64,000 nt of DNA from Haemonchus contortus (taxonomy: Eukaryota; Nematoda; Chromadorea; Rhabditida; Trichostrongylidae). The notes under the pieces are model-generated. The model made no database searches. It was not told the DNA's origin and was given only the letters and a program-made list of their open reading frames with translations. A program made the translations under genes and the position numbers. Location of the stretch: NCBI GenBank assembly GCA_000469685.2, contig LS997563.1, positions 24,816,897 through 24,880,896 on the forward strand. The letters are read 5' to 3'. This document shows positions 57,001-63,283 of the stretch, piece by piece. Positions within the stretch are counted from its first letter, which is position 1. Every line of letters starts with the position of its first letter.

Positions 57001-60000
57001 AACTTCGTAAAGATCGTTGGGTGCTTCAGACCCAAAAAATGCTGACTGTTCTTAGATTTCCACCTTTGGCTTTCTCAAAACCCGGCTATGTCACTGAATG
57101 CTTCGACTGCTTTGTTGTACAGGTTTGTCATGATAGATTTGATTAGGTCGACGTTTCGAACAACTCGTCGTCTTCAAGGACCTCAGAGTAGTCAGGCTTG
57201 ATCTATGGCTTGCCCCACCAAGCGTCCTAACACGATAGTTGCAACAACCCCAGAAGTTCAAACACCAAAAGATCCTAGCCAAGAAACCATTCTTCTCAGG
57301 TTCCACTAGTGCTGTCGTCCTACTAGATTTCGGGAACAACAAGAGAACAATGAGACACCAACGAATTCTTGAGAAAGAATTACTCGATGGTTTCAAAGCC
57401 CACAAAAAGGAATGAGTGCCAGAAGTACGCGAATTATAGCAACGCACCCATTTCGTTTGTCAAGCTTAGGATTTCTCGCGCAGACTTGCATCACTCTAAC
57501 ATCTCTCTCGCACTGATCTCTTTCTCTAGGCTAGAATTTTGCGTTTTATATCAAAATCATAGCCTTGAAGATCTGCTAACCGAAGCCCCCCAAGTGACGT
57601 GAGTAGGCTTTCACGACTGTTACCTGCTACTATAGATGTTCTTTGACGCTTATGCTCTGCGTACTTCCCGTCTCACCAATTACTTATATCTCGTCACAGG
57701 TTGAATACTGTAGTTGACACACGGTCCTTCGCTGTGTGCAATCTCCATCTTTCCCGAACGACAAAGGACCCAGTTGCCCATCGTATTCACACGCACGATC
57801 AAGAAGCTTACTACGGGTTAGATGGCGTTTGATATTTCCGCTGGCAGGTTGATCAAGACAGCATCAATCGCCAAATCCGCTCGTGCAGTGTGTTGCCGGA
57901 TTTCTGCGCTAACTTTGTCTGATATAAAAGCCGGAGATGCACAATACGATTCCTTGCGAATAACCTTTTGATCCTGACCTTCCATGTTGTTTCTCGTAAC
58001 CATTAAAGCTTGCGATCTCAGCGGCTAACTTACGTGACTCCTCCGTTCCACTTGTGTTATGCACACTCCTGTGACTTTTTTGTACACGTTACGAACTACT
58101 GTTTTACAGCTTCAGGGTGAGCAGACATTGCGTGGACTAACATGTTCTACAATCTGTCCTTCCGAAACTTTTCACGTTGTACCTTCCACTTTTGATGTGG
58201 TTATGACTATAATAATAAACCTGTACGACTATGATAACAAACTGGACGGCAAACCAGGGTGGAACATCAAGTTTCTCTTAGACGATCAAAAGGATGTTGC
58301 GATGGAACTCAAGGAATATAGAGATTTAGTCACTCGCTGTTCTGATCTCGCCTTTGCCATCTTTGTTCAAAAAATCGATGATCAGGTTTTGGGAATAGAT
58401 TTACTATCAACATTCTAAGAGAAGAAAAGGTCGAAACGCATGTATGCAGACGATGAGATCGATTCAGCCCTTTTCTTGCGAATAACACATTACTCCATTG
58501 TTGCCGAATCATTATATTCGCTTCAGGCACTCTTCATATCACCTCCTTCTCTTGTGCAGACACTTAGTTACCAGATGATTGGGGACCGCTGGTGTGATAG
58601 TTGAGGTTTCAAGGATAATACGGACCCTCATATGCCAGCTCAACCTCGAGTCGACAGACCTAACCTGTTTGACTAACTCACAAAGTGAAGTGCCCCTTTT
58701 GAAAACTATCAAAAGCCCTTAGCTCAGTCTCGAATATGTAGCGAACATTTTTTTTGCGTCGAGAAGTCGAAGCTTCGACGCAAAAAGTGGTAAAAGCGCC
58801 GATAATACGACAATCCACACTCATAAAAAGATGAAGCATATAGCCTGGTGACCTCTTGCTGCGTTCTCCCTTTCAGGTAGAACCCAAGAGCATCAGTTTT
58901 CTTCAATGAATCACTGTCACGTGCTGTCCTACAGACTTCTGCCATCAATTGTTGCAGCATTCCCGGTTCCATCACTGAATAAGCTAACCTCATCAATAAG
59001 AAAAACTCACTCTCACGTTGAGAGGCTCTCACAACGTAACTTGAGAGGAAAGAAATAGGCAGCATAAGTAACGTCGAATATAGTATGAAATAAAGAAGCT
59101 GCTATGAAACAAACGCACTTATACTAGGTTTCTCCGGTGATTTGAAGTGATTGAGAACCATCAGATACCGGCTTTTCAATTGGTAGTAGCATCCTTCAAC
59201 CTCAGCGAACTGCTTTTGCCAACCTCGCTCCCGCTCTTCCATTGCTCGCACCATGTTGTGCAAAACTAAGCAGGGGATCATTAGTTGAATGGTGCTTACC
59301 AGGACACACTTCGAACAAGGCAGAGGCACAGTTGAACATCACTCACGCACTATCTCCTTGTTCAAGAAGTCGTTCTGTGCTCGATATCCTTCAACAAGGT
59401 CTCGCAACTCATTCAAGTCTCGGACATTCTGTTCCTCGAACACAGCTCTTTCCATTTCTTCGCACCGTTGGACTGACTGCGATTCGACTTCCATTCCTTC
59501 TTCGACTATGGCACCTTGAAACATCGGTTGTAGGCACTTTTGAAACTAACTCACAACGTCACTTCAGTGATATCGATCGCTACCGATTAAAATCAATCCA
59601 ACTATAAGATACGGCTGGAGTGATGACTACGGACGCCATTCTGTTGTTGTCTAGGCATAGTCATTAACCCATTGACGACCATGCAGTCCACATGTGGACT
59701 GCAGTTGTATTTTTTGTTTTATTCATTTATGTTTGCATTTTTTTACAATTTCTCTCCTCAAAACATTACATCAGGCCTAAATGAAACTAAATACAACGTT
59801 GTCCTAGAAACTTTTCTAGTTTTGCAATTGTAGAGGTGTTTTTTCAAAGGAGTACATCACCTTGCTGAATTCATCGTTCGATGAACAACTTCAAAAATTG
59901 AGGTATTTCTAAAAGTCGGTCGTCATTAGCATTTTCGCTTTTATCGACAAACGTAAAGCTCCCAACGCAACGCAACCAAAAGTTCCCCGAAACGATTTCT

Positions 60001-63000
60001 GGCAATGATTTAACTCATAATTGAATGACCACTAGAACGAGTGCCGATTCTATAATAAAGATAAATAATCACTCAATGTGGGCATTCTTACCAAACCCGT
60101 TTGAAGGAACAGTCCTAAAAACTTGTAATTTTCTTTTATAAACTTCAAAAAATGGTCATGCTGGACCATAAAATCCACTTGTGGGCTGCAGTCGCGAGTG
60201 GACGAAAAACGCGTGGTCCCTCGCGGCGTTTTCCCGCAAATGTCGTGGTCGTCAATGGGTTAATATAATAACGATCGGTATAGAAGGCGTACCATCCTCC
60301 TCAAAAGAGTTCATCAAACCCTAAGATAGCTTCGAATTGAACGTTAAATTGAGAATTGGATTCTTCATAAATCGCGTTTAATCGTTTTAATTGAGCTGCG
60401 CATATGTTCTACAAGATAGATTATGTACCCATGAAAAAAGCATTCCGAAGCCGATAACTTGCAATTTCCTAGCTGCCCACCGAGTTATATTAGACCGGTT
60501 GGGCATAACACAATAACGCGTGAGTAACAACAATGAACGCACTGAATAGAGATGATCTAAGCTCCACCCCGAGGAATCTGAAAATAGGCTGTGGTGGAGT
60601 ACAATTTTTGCGAATGGTTCGAGATCGCTGCTCACTGCGGATGAGTCTCTCTGATATATTAATCTACTTCTGACTTTTGCTAATTTACATCGGTGTCAGG
60701 AATTTGTTGAGCAATATCATGAACATTCCCGAGGCTCAAACCATCCCAAACCTAAGCTACTTCTTCGGGTAACACTGAATTTCGGGACAGATAGACAGTC
60801 AGAATTCTTTGAAATAATAAGTGATAATAATGATTTCATAGGCAATAAGTAAACGTGACCTAATGCATAGAACGATTTAGGATAAAGGCGTCTTCGTACT
60901 AAATAATGGAACTTTGTTCTTAGCCCCGCTCACCTCATTGGAAGCCCCATTCTTATAGAGGTTTCAACAATCATTCCTTCAACAGTAATATGCACATGCT
61001 TTAAGATTCTAGAACGTTCTGAGCAGAACCGTTGGTGCTTGTTGACAGCTCCGCCCAATGGACAAACCATTCTCTCTCAAATTTGAACAACCTTCTTTCA
61101 GATGTACCTTACCATTTTGAAAAGAATTATAAATCTCGATCTTCATCCCACCCATGCAAACATTGCCCGGTCCAAAGATTTGGCCACATTCCTTGTATAA
61201 TAGCTGACCACCTCTATCCCGCCTCCTAGAATGTCAGTGAACATACTTATGAATTTCTGATCCTAGCTCCACCCTTGTTTGTGCAAAACCCCTTCAATCA
61301 CTATCCCTTTGACATATACCCACTTTTTCCCGCTTCCTAGAACGTTTCTGAACAGAGTTATACACTTTCAATCTTAGCCACACCAGCCTAGGTGCAAACC
61401 CCGCCCACTTCAGAGGGTTGACCTCACTTCTTCTATTATCCCTAACCGGTTTTTCCCACGCCTAAAACCTTTCCGAACAGACTCTTGATCTTAGTCCCAC
61501 CCACTTTAGTGTAAAGAACGCCCACTCTAGAGTTTGACCACAGACCTTCAAAAGCATCGGGCCACTTTTTCCCACGTTTTGCAATGTTTTTAAACAGAGT
61601 TATGAATTCTGATCTTAGCCACGCCCATCTTGGTGCAAACCCCGCCCATCAAAGATTTGCCGACTTTCCTTTTTTAGCCTATGATTACTAACTTTCCACG
61701 TTGCAGAACGATTTTGAACAGTTATGATTTTTTAGACAACAGTTAGACAAGGCCCTGCACACTTCACTTTTTTTCCTCCATAATTCCGTTGGATCGAGTT
61801 ATGATCTTATGTGGTAAGTACCGCCCACTGTGAAAGCACTGCGCCCACGGCCGCTTAGTCTCCTTCATTTCACTTGTTGACCCACCCCTCACCTTTGCCC
61901 ATTTTTCCCGGCATCTGGGATATTTTGAAATCTAATTCAGACATTTTGCTTAAGGCACCGCCCACTCGGGCATGCCCCCCCCCTGGGGGCGTGCACGAGT
62001 GGGCGGGGCATGTAGCTCCGCCCACTCGCTCCGTGGTTTCCGGGCTCCGCTTACCTCACATGTGCTATGTTGGTCTTGTCCTATGCCCAACCATCCCAAA
62101 CTTGACCCGACTTCCGCAGGTGCTTCTTCAGGTAATATCGAATTTCCGTACAGACAGACAAACAGACAGACAGACGCAAGCACTTTACACAGTAGTGCTC
62201 AAACGTATTCGACAAAATGCTTATTCACTCTTACTTTTCCGTCGTAACTTTCCTATTGGATCTAATCACGCAAAATTTCAAAATGTGTAGCATGGATGTA
62301 TTGTGAATATTTACCACTATTAATCTGCAGTATGATCACGTTCCAGATATTCCCATGATCTTGAACTCAAAATCATTTGGAAATACGGATGATGGTCCTT
62401 CTAGAATTCCTTGCCTTTTTGCTATGTCTGGAGTGTACGAGCGCTAATGCCGAACACAGTAGAGGAGAAAAACGCACATGAAGTGCGAATAATTGCTGAC
62501 ACCACTAATTTTGCTTTTTGCTACCCCAAAAACACTTTGCTCTTAGTTATGTGGATACTGCTGCTTTGCAGTCAAAAAGTGTTGGATAGTGTGAAATATG
62601 CTTTAGTTAAAAATCTCGAAATTTTGCGCGGTTTACTCCACCAAGAAAAAAGTTACGACCGAAAAGCTTCGGCCGAATACTTTTGAGCGCTACTGTATAT
62701 GAATATCATAGCAAGGATGATAATAGGACTTCTGAAACCATCGTGAATCGTGAGTGTGCATTCTTAGGACTGTAACCTGAACATTTAACATTGTCTTTTA
62801 GCCCACCGTTAATTCGAAGACGATCAGAAGATGGAGTTGCGTTGCTACTTTCCTCACACAAGTTCATGAGCATTTCCTCTTTTTTCCGCAAATTGTCTCG
62901 CAGAACAGCCACAGACTCATTCAGTTCAATAATCTGAGCGTTTTGAGACCTGAAAAGTATAAAAAGCTAAGAATGGAAAGGAAGCCTTGGCAATTACCAA

Positions 63001-63283
63001 ACTAGTCGATAGGAGGGGTATGTATAAACAGATGAATTTACGAAGATGAACTCATCAAAATTTTCACTTATCTAACAACCACTCTCCTACGGACCTGTTT
63101 TACCACATCTTCATGAAAGAAAATAAGAATTGGACGTTGTATTGAACCTCCACGACCCCAAGCATGTTTTTGTGGCAGTGATTTCCCGTAAATAACCGCA
63201 GTATTCACTGTGAATTCACAGCTTACTTCTACAGTGTGCGCTCCGACATGCGGCGTCTGCCCATGCTGTTCGGGCGCAGAATC
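35644..63283 (-). CDS. tbc-2: TBC1D2/TBC-2-like Rab GTPase-activating protein, multi-exon, 5' incomplete
   Basis: Minus-strand gene with exons 63233-63283 (tentative), 62807-62949, 59347-59505, 59125-59265, 58853-58974, 56508-56588, 56290-56438, 51246-51366, 50056-50187, 49854-49991, 43154-43327, 35878-36012, 35729-35806 and a short last exon near 35644-35673. All junctions agree in phase. N-terminal parts are coiled coil (ELRDLVEGYRAQNDFLNKEI is typical of TBC1D2). The C-terminal part is a complete TBC domain from ELKSLIRTGIPEAYRSRVW to FNDMNPFPQKQIETKR. Both catalytic motifs are present: IDLDLVR (IxxDxxR) and GYCQ (YxQ). Known role: TBC-2 is a RAB-5 GAP on endosomes in C. elegans; TBC1D2/Armus acts on Rab7. 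The PH-domain end lies beyond the window or in unseen exons. Transposons fill the introns. Confidence 0.92.
36362..36523 (+). repeat. 5' LTR with TATA box and AATAAA
   Basis: TG...CA-bounded LTR. TATATAAA lies at 36439-36446 inside GGGGTATATAAACCCC and AATAAA at 36482-36487, so U3 is about 105 bp and the R/U5 part is short. The LTR is compact for a Ty3/gypsy element. Confidence 0.97.
36526..36542 (+). promoter_or_regulatory. Primer-binding site
   Basis: TGGCGATCAGGTAAG starts two bases after the LTR. TGG pairs with the universal CCA of a tRNA 3' end, so the primer tRNA should end in ...CCTGATCGCCA. The tRNA identity is not determined. Confidence 0.75.
36546..40715 (+). CDS. Gag-Pol polyprotein of a Ty3/gypsy element, single frame, 1389 aa
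   Basis: Encodes the retrotransposon capsid and enzymes. By residue: 1-255 Gag with a glutamine/methionine-rich coiled start; 258-305 a basic tail (GRKRKRRNFNLKQKPRSRK) in place of a CCHC zinc knuckle; 335-341 aspartic protease LLLDTGA; about 475-680 reverse transcriptase with DFADAY and active-site YLDD at 631-634; about 775-900 RNase H with D780, E822 and D848; 1006-1042 integrase HHCC zinc site (H1006, H1009, C1039, C1042); the DDE triad D1070, D1124, E1160 with 35 residues between the last two. There is no frameshift between gag and pol. The start ATG is 23 nt after the LTR and the stop is 12 nt before the polypurine tract. All catalytic residues are present, so it may be active. No env-like part exists. 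Confidence 0.97.
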   Translation: MDKLTEILALMQDQMERQESMLMLMQKQQKDTSESFLRALEMMEARMNGANPAAVKYSIFDSLCRRIDKFNFDAENGRTFDIWFKRFKDVFDNDCTELSEQEKTRLLVSRLDEDCHQLFCGSIAPRSPSELSWDEAVATMDRLFGSAKTLFRRRFECFKIMYDHQDFNSYEMLVRTRCSDAKFDSISFDGLQCLVYVAGFQGAEFADYRTRLLRKLDQGDNIMIKDLTAECQLIKSYQEDARMLENTANPNIAINYVGRKRKRRNFNLKQKPRSRKEFNALRNPRSGKQESLPPSRPQTRRNSERSCQIKSIEDALRKDAQPHLEVEVNGRPLKLLLDTGAMITLISESSWKKLGRPQLQKFNTIVNAANGTRIPTRGYILANFVLRSSDGRQHRGQGCCYVTEKLDIFGWEWIQKIPEPVEPLQKYISGVTIVADPAASCREEIVAKLKINYADVFRSGLGRCTKTKATLQLKPDAHPIFKKKRPVPFAYVAALDEEIDRLLAEQVLSPVDYSARAAPIVVVKKSNGTLRLCADFSTGLNDALMLHQHPLPTPDDVFTKLNGGTTFTQIDFADAYLQIEVDDEAKELLTINTHRGLLRYNRLPFGVKSAPGIFQQIIDSMICGLEGCAAYLDDVIVTGRNIEEHVANLEALFKRISDYGFRVRVDKCNFLMPQLRYLGNIIDSTGRRPDPAKIEVIRKMPNPTDIGQVRSFLGMLNYYGHFISEMRQLCAPLDDLLRKNAPFKWSAECQDAFQRAKDVLASDLLLTHYDPSKEIVIAADASEYGLGAVSSSHRLSDGTEKAIHHASRFLTAAERNYGQVEKEALAITFALRKFHRYIYGRHFKLLTDHKPLLAIFGSKKGVPVYTANRLQRWALIVKNYDFTIEYRHTTNFGQADALSRLIAEQSTKEEDVVIATIEKDASTIFVNAVSSLPLDARKIAEETSKDPNLKEVLHFVRSGEWPKKSDVAKRFNSLKESLSTQNGCLLIGDRIVIPDTLRKAVLSELHDGHPGMTRMKMLARNYVYWTNINDDIETFVRTCRRCQESAKNPVKTTLHSWPIEDKPWNRIHADFAGPINGKMYFVIVDAYSKWPEIVEMSSVTTSCTIRELRRLFAQFGNPQTLVTDNGTQFTSAEFDDFCTKNGIRHIKSPPFHPQSNGQAERFVDTFKRNSKKMKESSSPTEALQNFLQTYRRTPCPSAPGGQSPAELFLGRQIRTRLNLLKPCAITNSNKRDQKMEAQYNRHHGAKDKQFNIGDFVWAKDYRPGWPKQTPGQVLQRHRDRLYGIAVNGEIWKRHANQLRLRVNSDEHTPVPTTELAELQLLPMSAPANVTEERETKQSTIAGGPQLTPAMDSITRTTPFETQEIDGQRPTRSRRAPKRLMVDPKKKTYA
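40728..40737 (+). promoter_or_regulatory. Polypurine tract
   Basis: AGGGGGGAGG lies directly before the TGTTG of the 3' LTR, the expected plus-strand priming site. Confidence 0.9.
40738..40899 (+). repeat. 3' LTR
   Basis: Identical to 36362-36523 in all 162 positions. TATATAAA is at 40815-40822 and AATAAA at 40858-40863, followed by the target duplication ATGCA. Confidence 0.97.
41590..42610 (+). mobile_element. RTE-like LINE 3' part, decayed
   Basis: Frameshifted plus-strand remnants: YSKKAFDCVPADVIWYALRQ, then SPKSQVQTAAGT, YLTTNPSEPCSVKV, TTAFKYLGLAIATDGSLV, VNAAWMKWRTMTGVLSDEKM and finally QRWLDTLYGDLKTV. The order matches the finger-palm-thumb and C-terminal parts of nematode RTE-type reverse transcriptases. 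It is a different subfamily from the 20850-21720 copy, and it lies antisense in the tbc-2-like intron. Confidence 0.88.
42611..43153. other. Intron remainder, no feature recognised
   Basis: GAA/GAG-rich just after the LINE end (near 42580-42600), then ordinary AT-rich intron of the tbc-2-like gene up to the donor at 43152. Confidence 0.4.
43154..43327 (-). CDS. tbc-2: tbc-2-like exon: TBC domain, C-terminal part
   Basis: 174 nt reading VLRDLVTEKLPRFAAHLRQF, then LSWFLTCFVDVMPHQIYLP and VFLYEGNK, ending AAG|GTGATT. Vertebrate TBC1D2 has VFRDLMSEKLPRLHGHF, FNWFLVVFVDSVVSDI and DSFLYEGPK here. The acceptor is ATTTTGAG, with G instead of the usual C or T before AG, yet phase and homology both support it. 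Phase is 0 on both sides. Confidence 0.93.
43448..45667 (-). mobile_element. piggyBac element, decayed
   Basis: The left end is TTAA (43444-43447) followed by ACCAATGACGACCAC. The right end read inverted is CCTATTGGCGACCACG, preceded by CTAA where TTAA is expected (45668-45671 reads TTAG). Just inside the left end is a perfect palindrome, GTGGCCCGTATACGGGCCAC (43463-43482), and inside the right end GTGGCCCG-CCAG-CGGGCCAC (45577-45596). The transposase pseudogene fills the middle. It is inserted in the tbc-2-like intron in the same orientation as the gene. Confidence 0.9.
43680..45248 (-). pseudogene. piggyBac transposase pseudogene
   Basis: Starts at ATG 45248 with an acidic stretch rich in Asp and Glu (DDGYMDENS). 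Then come LRDYWSTRLALAVHAF and MSRGRFEQLLRSFHFS near 44800-44690, LVPFRGRVFFRQYIHSKNRY near 44580, LLERRILLVATLRKNRSE near 44310, VVEDYNKLKG near 44110, TTKWYSRVLFHFV near 44040 and a C-terminal cysteine-rich domain (CTGCHKE ... RCSKCHKYFCMECSLNFH) at about 43800-43690. This is the full piggyBac domain order, including the PHD-like Cys domain used for end binding. At least four frame breaks or stops are visible, including TAA right after the acidic part, so it is inactive. Confidence 0.92.
45672..47250. other. Intron with a GT microsatellite, no gene
   Basis: Nothing coding recognised at 45672-46580. A (TG)n-type microsatellite with TATG and TGTA variants runs from about 46582 to 46695. 46700-47250 is GC-richer without a recognisable motif. 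Confidence 0.5.
47251..47803. mobile_element. GGCTGCTTTCATAGTCC MITE with nested GCGACCGG elements
   Basis: The outer MITE starts GGCTGCTTTCAAAGTCCGCC and continues at the far side with TTTTTGATCTTGTTATTC and CTGCCGCCCTCC as in the 29884 copy; its right end is lost near 47800. Nested inside is a unit at 47320-47507 (GCATCTTTCGTAGTCCGCGA ... GACTATGAAAGATGCC) flanked by AGA on both sides, then a second half-unit ending at 47658 with the same terminus and AGA. The nested units are packed with GCGACCGGTCGC-type words. CCGTCCACGGCGGCACCCA (47395-47413) and its exact complement (47554-47572) pair across them. Confidence 0.8.
47804..48758. other. Intron sequence, no recognised gene
   Basis: No exon, TIR pair or transposase motif could be supported here. 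Confidence 0.4.
48763..48860 (+). mobile_element. Single piggyBac-type end
   Basis: TTAA (48759-48762) then CCCTTTGACAAGAGTGCGCC and GCGTGTCTGGCGCG, like the inverted right end of the piggyBac element (GCGTGTCTGGCGTG at the same distance). Hairpin-prone CCGCGGCT...AGCCGCG follows at about 48833-48855. The partner end was not found. Confidence 0.55.
49150..49534. mobile_element. mariner (GGTTGATGCATAATTATTGC family) right-end fragment
   Basis: Ends with GAAAAAATCCGCAGTAATTA and TGCGTCAACC before TA, the inverted form of the TIR at 53593. The left limit is unknown. The sequence before it has no clear transposase. Confidence 0.5.
49854..50187 (-). CDS. tbc-2: tbc-2-like exons: catalytic core of the TBC domain
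   Basis: Exon 50187-50056 begins with IDLDLVR, the IxxDxxR arginine-finger motif (50187-50167), and ends with GYCQ, whose Y-x-Q is the glutamine finger (50064-50056). It ends CAG|GTTCTC in phase 0. Exon 49991-49854 follows AATTTTCAG, reads GLNRIAAVALLYLDEEDAFW and NYYASNLIGAVADQK, and ends AAG|GTGGGT in phase 0. The acceptor at 50188 is TTTTTTTCAAG, an unusual AAG acceptor, but homology (KQ-IDLDL) and phase fix it. Both catalytic fingers being intact implies a working GAP. Confidence 0.94.
50402..51010 (+). repeat. Dispersed repeat, copy B
   Basis: Colinear with 25836-26545: AGCAGTAACTTGTGGGTAGG, TGATTTCGATATGTGCTG, TTTAGCGCTGAAGCGCAGAT, CTAGCTTTTTGCACAAGG, CATCCCCACCCC, AGGATGCCCCCC. Copies share order but differ by many substitutions and small indels. 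Confidence 0.85.
51246..51366 (-). CDS. tbc-2: tbc-2-like exon: TBC domain, second exon
   Basis: 121 nt after CTGTTTCAG reading LIQLVMREKITELGNGYYG and MLRKALTQQENG ... SIKQ, ending CAG|GTCAGG. The first base completes a glycine codon begun at 56290. TBC1D2 has KFKDNTEPGHFQTLLQKALE in this position. Phases 2 in and 0 out agree with both neighbours. Confidence 0.9.
51486..52683 (+). mobile_element. Tc1/mariner-type element, decayed
   Basis: TIRs GAGGGTGCGCCATAAATATT and (inverted) CTGGGTGCGTCATGAATATT lie between TA pairs (51484-51485 and 52684-52685). 1198 bp. The plus strand keeps STESLKKARTGVSQKTLRAA, the C-terminal block of a Tc1/maT transposase, and broken upstream pieces. Confidence 0.85.
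52727..53369 (+). mobile_element. mariner element with internal deletion
   Basis: TIRs CGAGGGTTGCCTTTTATACT and (inverted) CGTGGGTTGCCTTTTATATT. The N-terminal part reads EFNRGRSSLQDE and VRKLILQDRHVTYREIEASL; the C-terminal part DTPEEAVDAFRIHVSELPQS and EWQKCFNNWFKRMQKCI. The central catalytic segment between them is deleted at about 53140. It is a non-autonomous derivative. Confidence 0.9.
53593..54168 (+). mobile_element. Short mariner derivative, GGTTGATGCATAATTATTGC family
   Basis: 576 bp with TIRs GGTTGATGCATAATTATTGC and its inverted partner, flanked by TA (53591-53592 and 54169-54170). The inside keeps a C-terminal transposase block, MDYHVNRPLKNWLVNRSF and ADDKAWIASKIRNFF, out of a full-length protein. 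End fragments of the same family are at 31815, 34402 and 49534. Confidence 0.9.
54241..54750. mobile_element. MITE with TIR ACAGTAGCGCTCAAAAG, full copy 3
   Basis: Begins ACAGTAGCGCTCAAAAGTAT and ends ATACTTTTGAGCGCTACTGT. About 510 bp, no ORF. Near-complete relatives: 62190-62697; truncated relatives: 20400-20836 and 21970-22316. Confidence 0.9.
54759..56029 (-). mobile_element. Tc1/mariner (maT-like) element, copy 2
   Basis: TIRs CAGGGTGTCCCAAAATTATT and inverted AATAATTTTGGGACTCCCTG with TA at 54757-54758 and 56030-56031. Colinear with 33048-34308 along its whole length with many substitutions and small indels. It inserted in the TATATATA run at the end of the preceding MITE. Confidence 0.9.
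56290..56588 (-). CDS. tbc-2: tbc-2-like exons: start of the TBC domain
   Basis: Exon 56588-56508 follows CATTTAG, reads TGDLLNLAAEYASKGNQYLE and ends CTG|GTTAGC in phase 0. Exon 56438-56290 follows TCTATTTAG, reads SWDAFMVNWVGRPL, then ELKSLIRTGIPEAYRSRVW, and ends GG|GTTTGT in phase 2. The ELKxLIRxGIP..xRxxVW signature is the canonical N-terminus of TBC domains and the WDxFxVNW lead-in is typical of the TBC1D2 group. Confidence 0.92.
56589..58852. other. Intron with a dispersed repeat and unrecognised frames
   Basis: 57060-57450 carries a repeat with TCGACGTTTCGAACAACTCG, related to 28160. A 119-codon plus-strand open frame at 58059-58418 and a 61-codon minus-strand one at 57818-58003 have no family match I know and no splice partners, so I do not call them genes. 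Confidence 0.4.
58853..58974 (-). CDS. tbc-2: tbc-2-like exon: region between coiled coil and TBC domain
   Basis: Follows GCTTATTCAG, reads MEPGMLQQLMAEVCRTARDS and DALGFYLKGRTQQE, and ends GAG|GTCACC. It takes one base from the previous exon and ends in phase 0. It corresponds to the VVEKLIAEAL ... YDIYGF segment of TBC1D2. The donor GTCACC is weak but it is the only phase-0 donor that joins to the next exon. Confidence 0.8.
59125..59505 (-). CDS. tbc-2: tbc-2-like exons: coiled-coil region
   Basis: Exon 59505-59347 starts after GCCATAG, contains EEMERAVFEEQNVRDLNELR and VEGYRAQNDFLNKEIV, and ends GTGC|GTGAGT in phase 1. Exon 59265-59125 (or to 59119 with a second donor) starts after CTGCTTAG and contains HNMVRAMEERERGWQKQF and LKSRYLMVLNHFKSPEKP. 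TBC1D2 proteins have a YKAQNRFLNSEI-type stretch and a ..YLLLLQEMKTP stretch in this order. Charged heptads without proline fit coiled coil. Confidence 0.88.
59668..60259. mobile_element. piggyBac-type MITE
   Basis: 592 bp between TTAA (59664-59667) and TTAA (60260-60263). The left end is CCCATTGACGACCAT and the right end inverted CCCATTGACGACCAC. A perfect palindrome, GCAGTCCACATGTGGACTGC (59683-59702), begins 15 bp inside the left end, and a degenerate version TCCACTTGTGGGCTGCAG lies at 60174-60191. No ORF. Confidence 0.93.
60264..60730. other. Intron sequence with an unrecognised minus-strand open frame
   Basis: The minus strand is open for 82 codons at 60387-60635 (SSGWSLDHLYSVRSLLLL, NITRWAARKLQVIGF). 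I do not recognise it and cannot join it in phase to the tbc-2-like exons, so it is left uncalled. Confidence 0.3.
60730..62180 (+). repeat. Foldback-family arms and CCGCCC-box repeats
   Basis: Two direct copies of the foldback terminus occur: CTACTTCTTCGGGTAACACT with GACAGATAGACAGTC near 60760-60810, and TGCTTCTTCAGGTAATATCG with ACAGACAGACAAACAGACAG near 62120-62175. Between them, ACCCCGCCCA..., TTTTTCCCACG and GTTTTGAACAG phrases recur every 100-150 bp, the same vocabulary as 5000-6480. TTGTTGACCCACCCCTCACC at 61875 matches the arms of the 4870-6650 element. Confidence 0.7.
62190..62697. mobile_element. MITE with TIR ACAGTAGCGCTCAAAAG, copy 4
   Basis: Starts ACAGTAGTGCTCAAACGTAT and ends ATACTTTTGAGCGCTACTGT. 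Similar along its length to 54241-54750 (GGATCTAATC, AATATTTACCACTA, TGATCACGTTCCAGATAT, TGTACGAGCGCTAATG). Confidence 0.88.
62807..62949 (-). CDS. tbc-2: tbc-2-like exon: coiled coil
   Basis: After TATACTTTTCAG it reads SQNAQIIELNESVAVLRDN, then RKKEEMLMNLCEESS, and ends AACG|GTGGGC in phase 1, matching the start of exon 59505. Leucine and isoleucine heptads with charged flanks indicate coiled coil. No enzymatic motif. Confidence 0.82.
63233..63283 (-). CDS. tbc-2: Possible tbc-2-like exon, short and basic
   Basis: 51 nt after TTGCGTAG reading NSMGRRRMSERT. Ending at the weak donor CT|GTAGAA gives exactly the phase 2 needed by exon 62949. The better-looking donor GTAAGC six bases on gives the wrong phase. 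Supported only by phase, so tentative. 63284-63560 shows nothing else. Confidence 0.4.
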
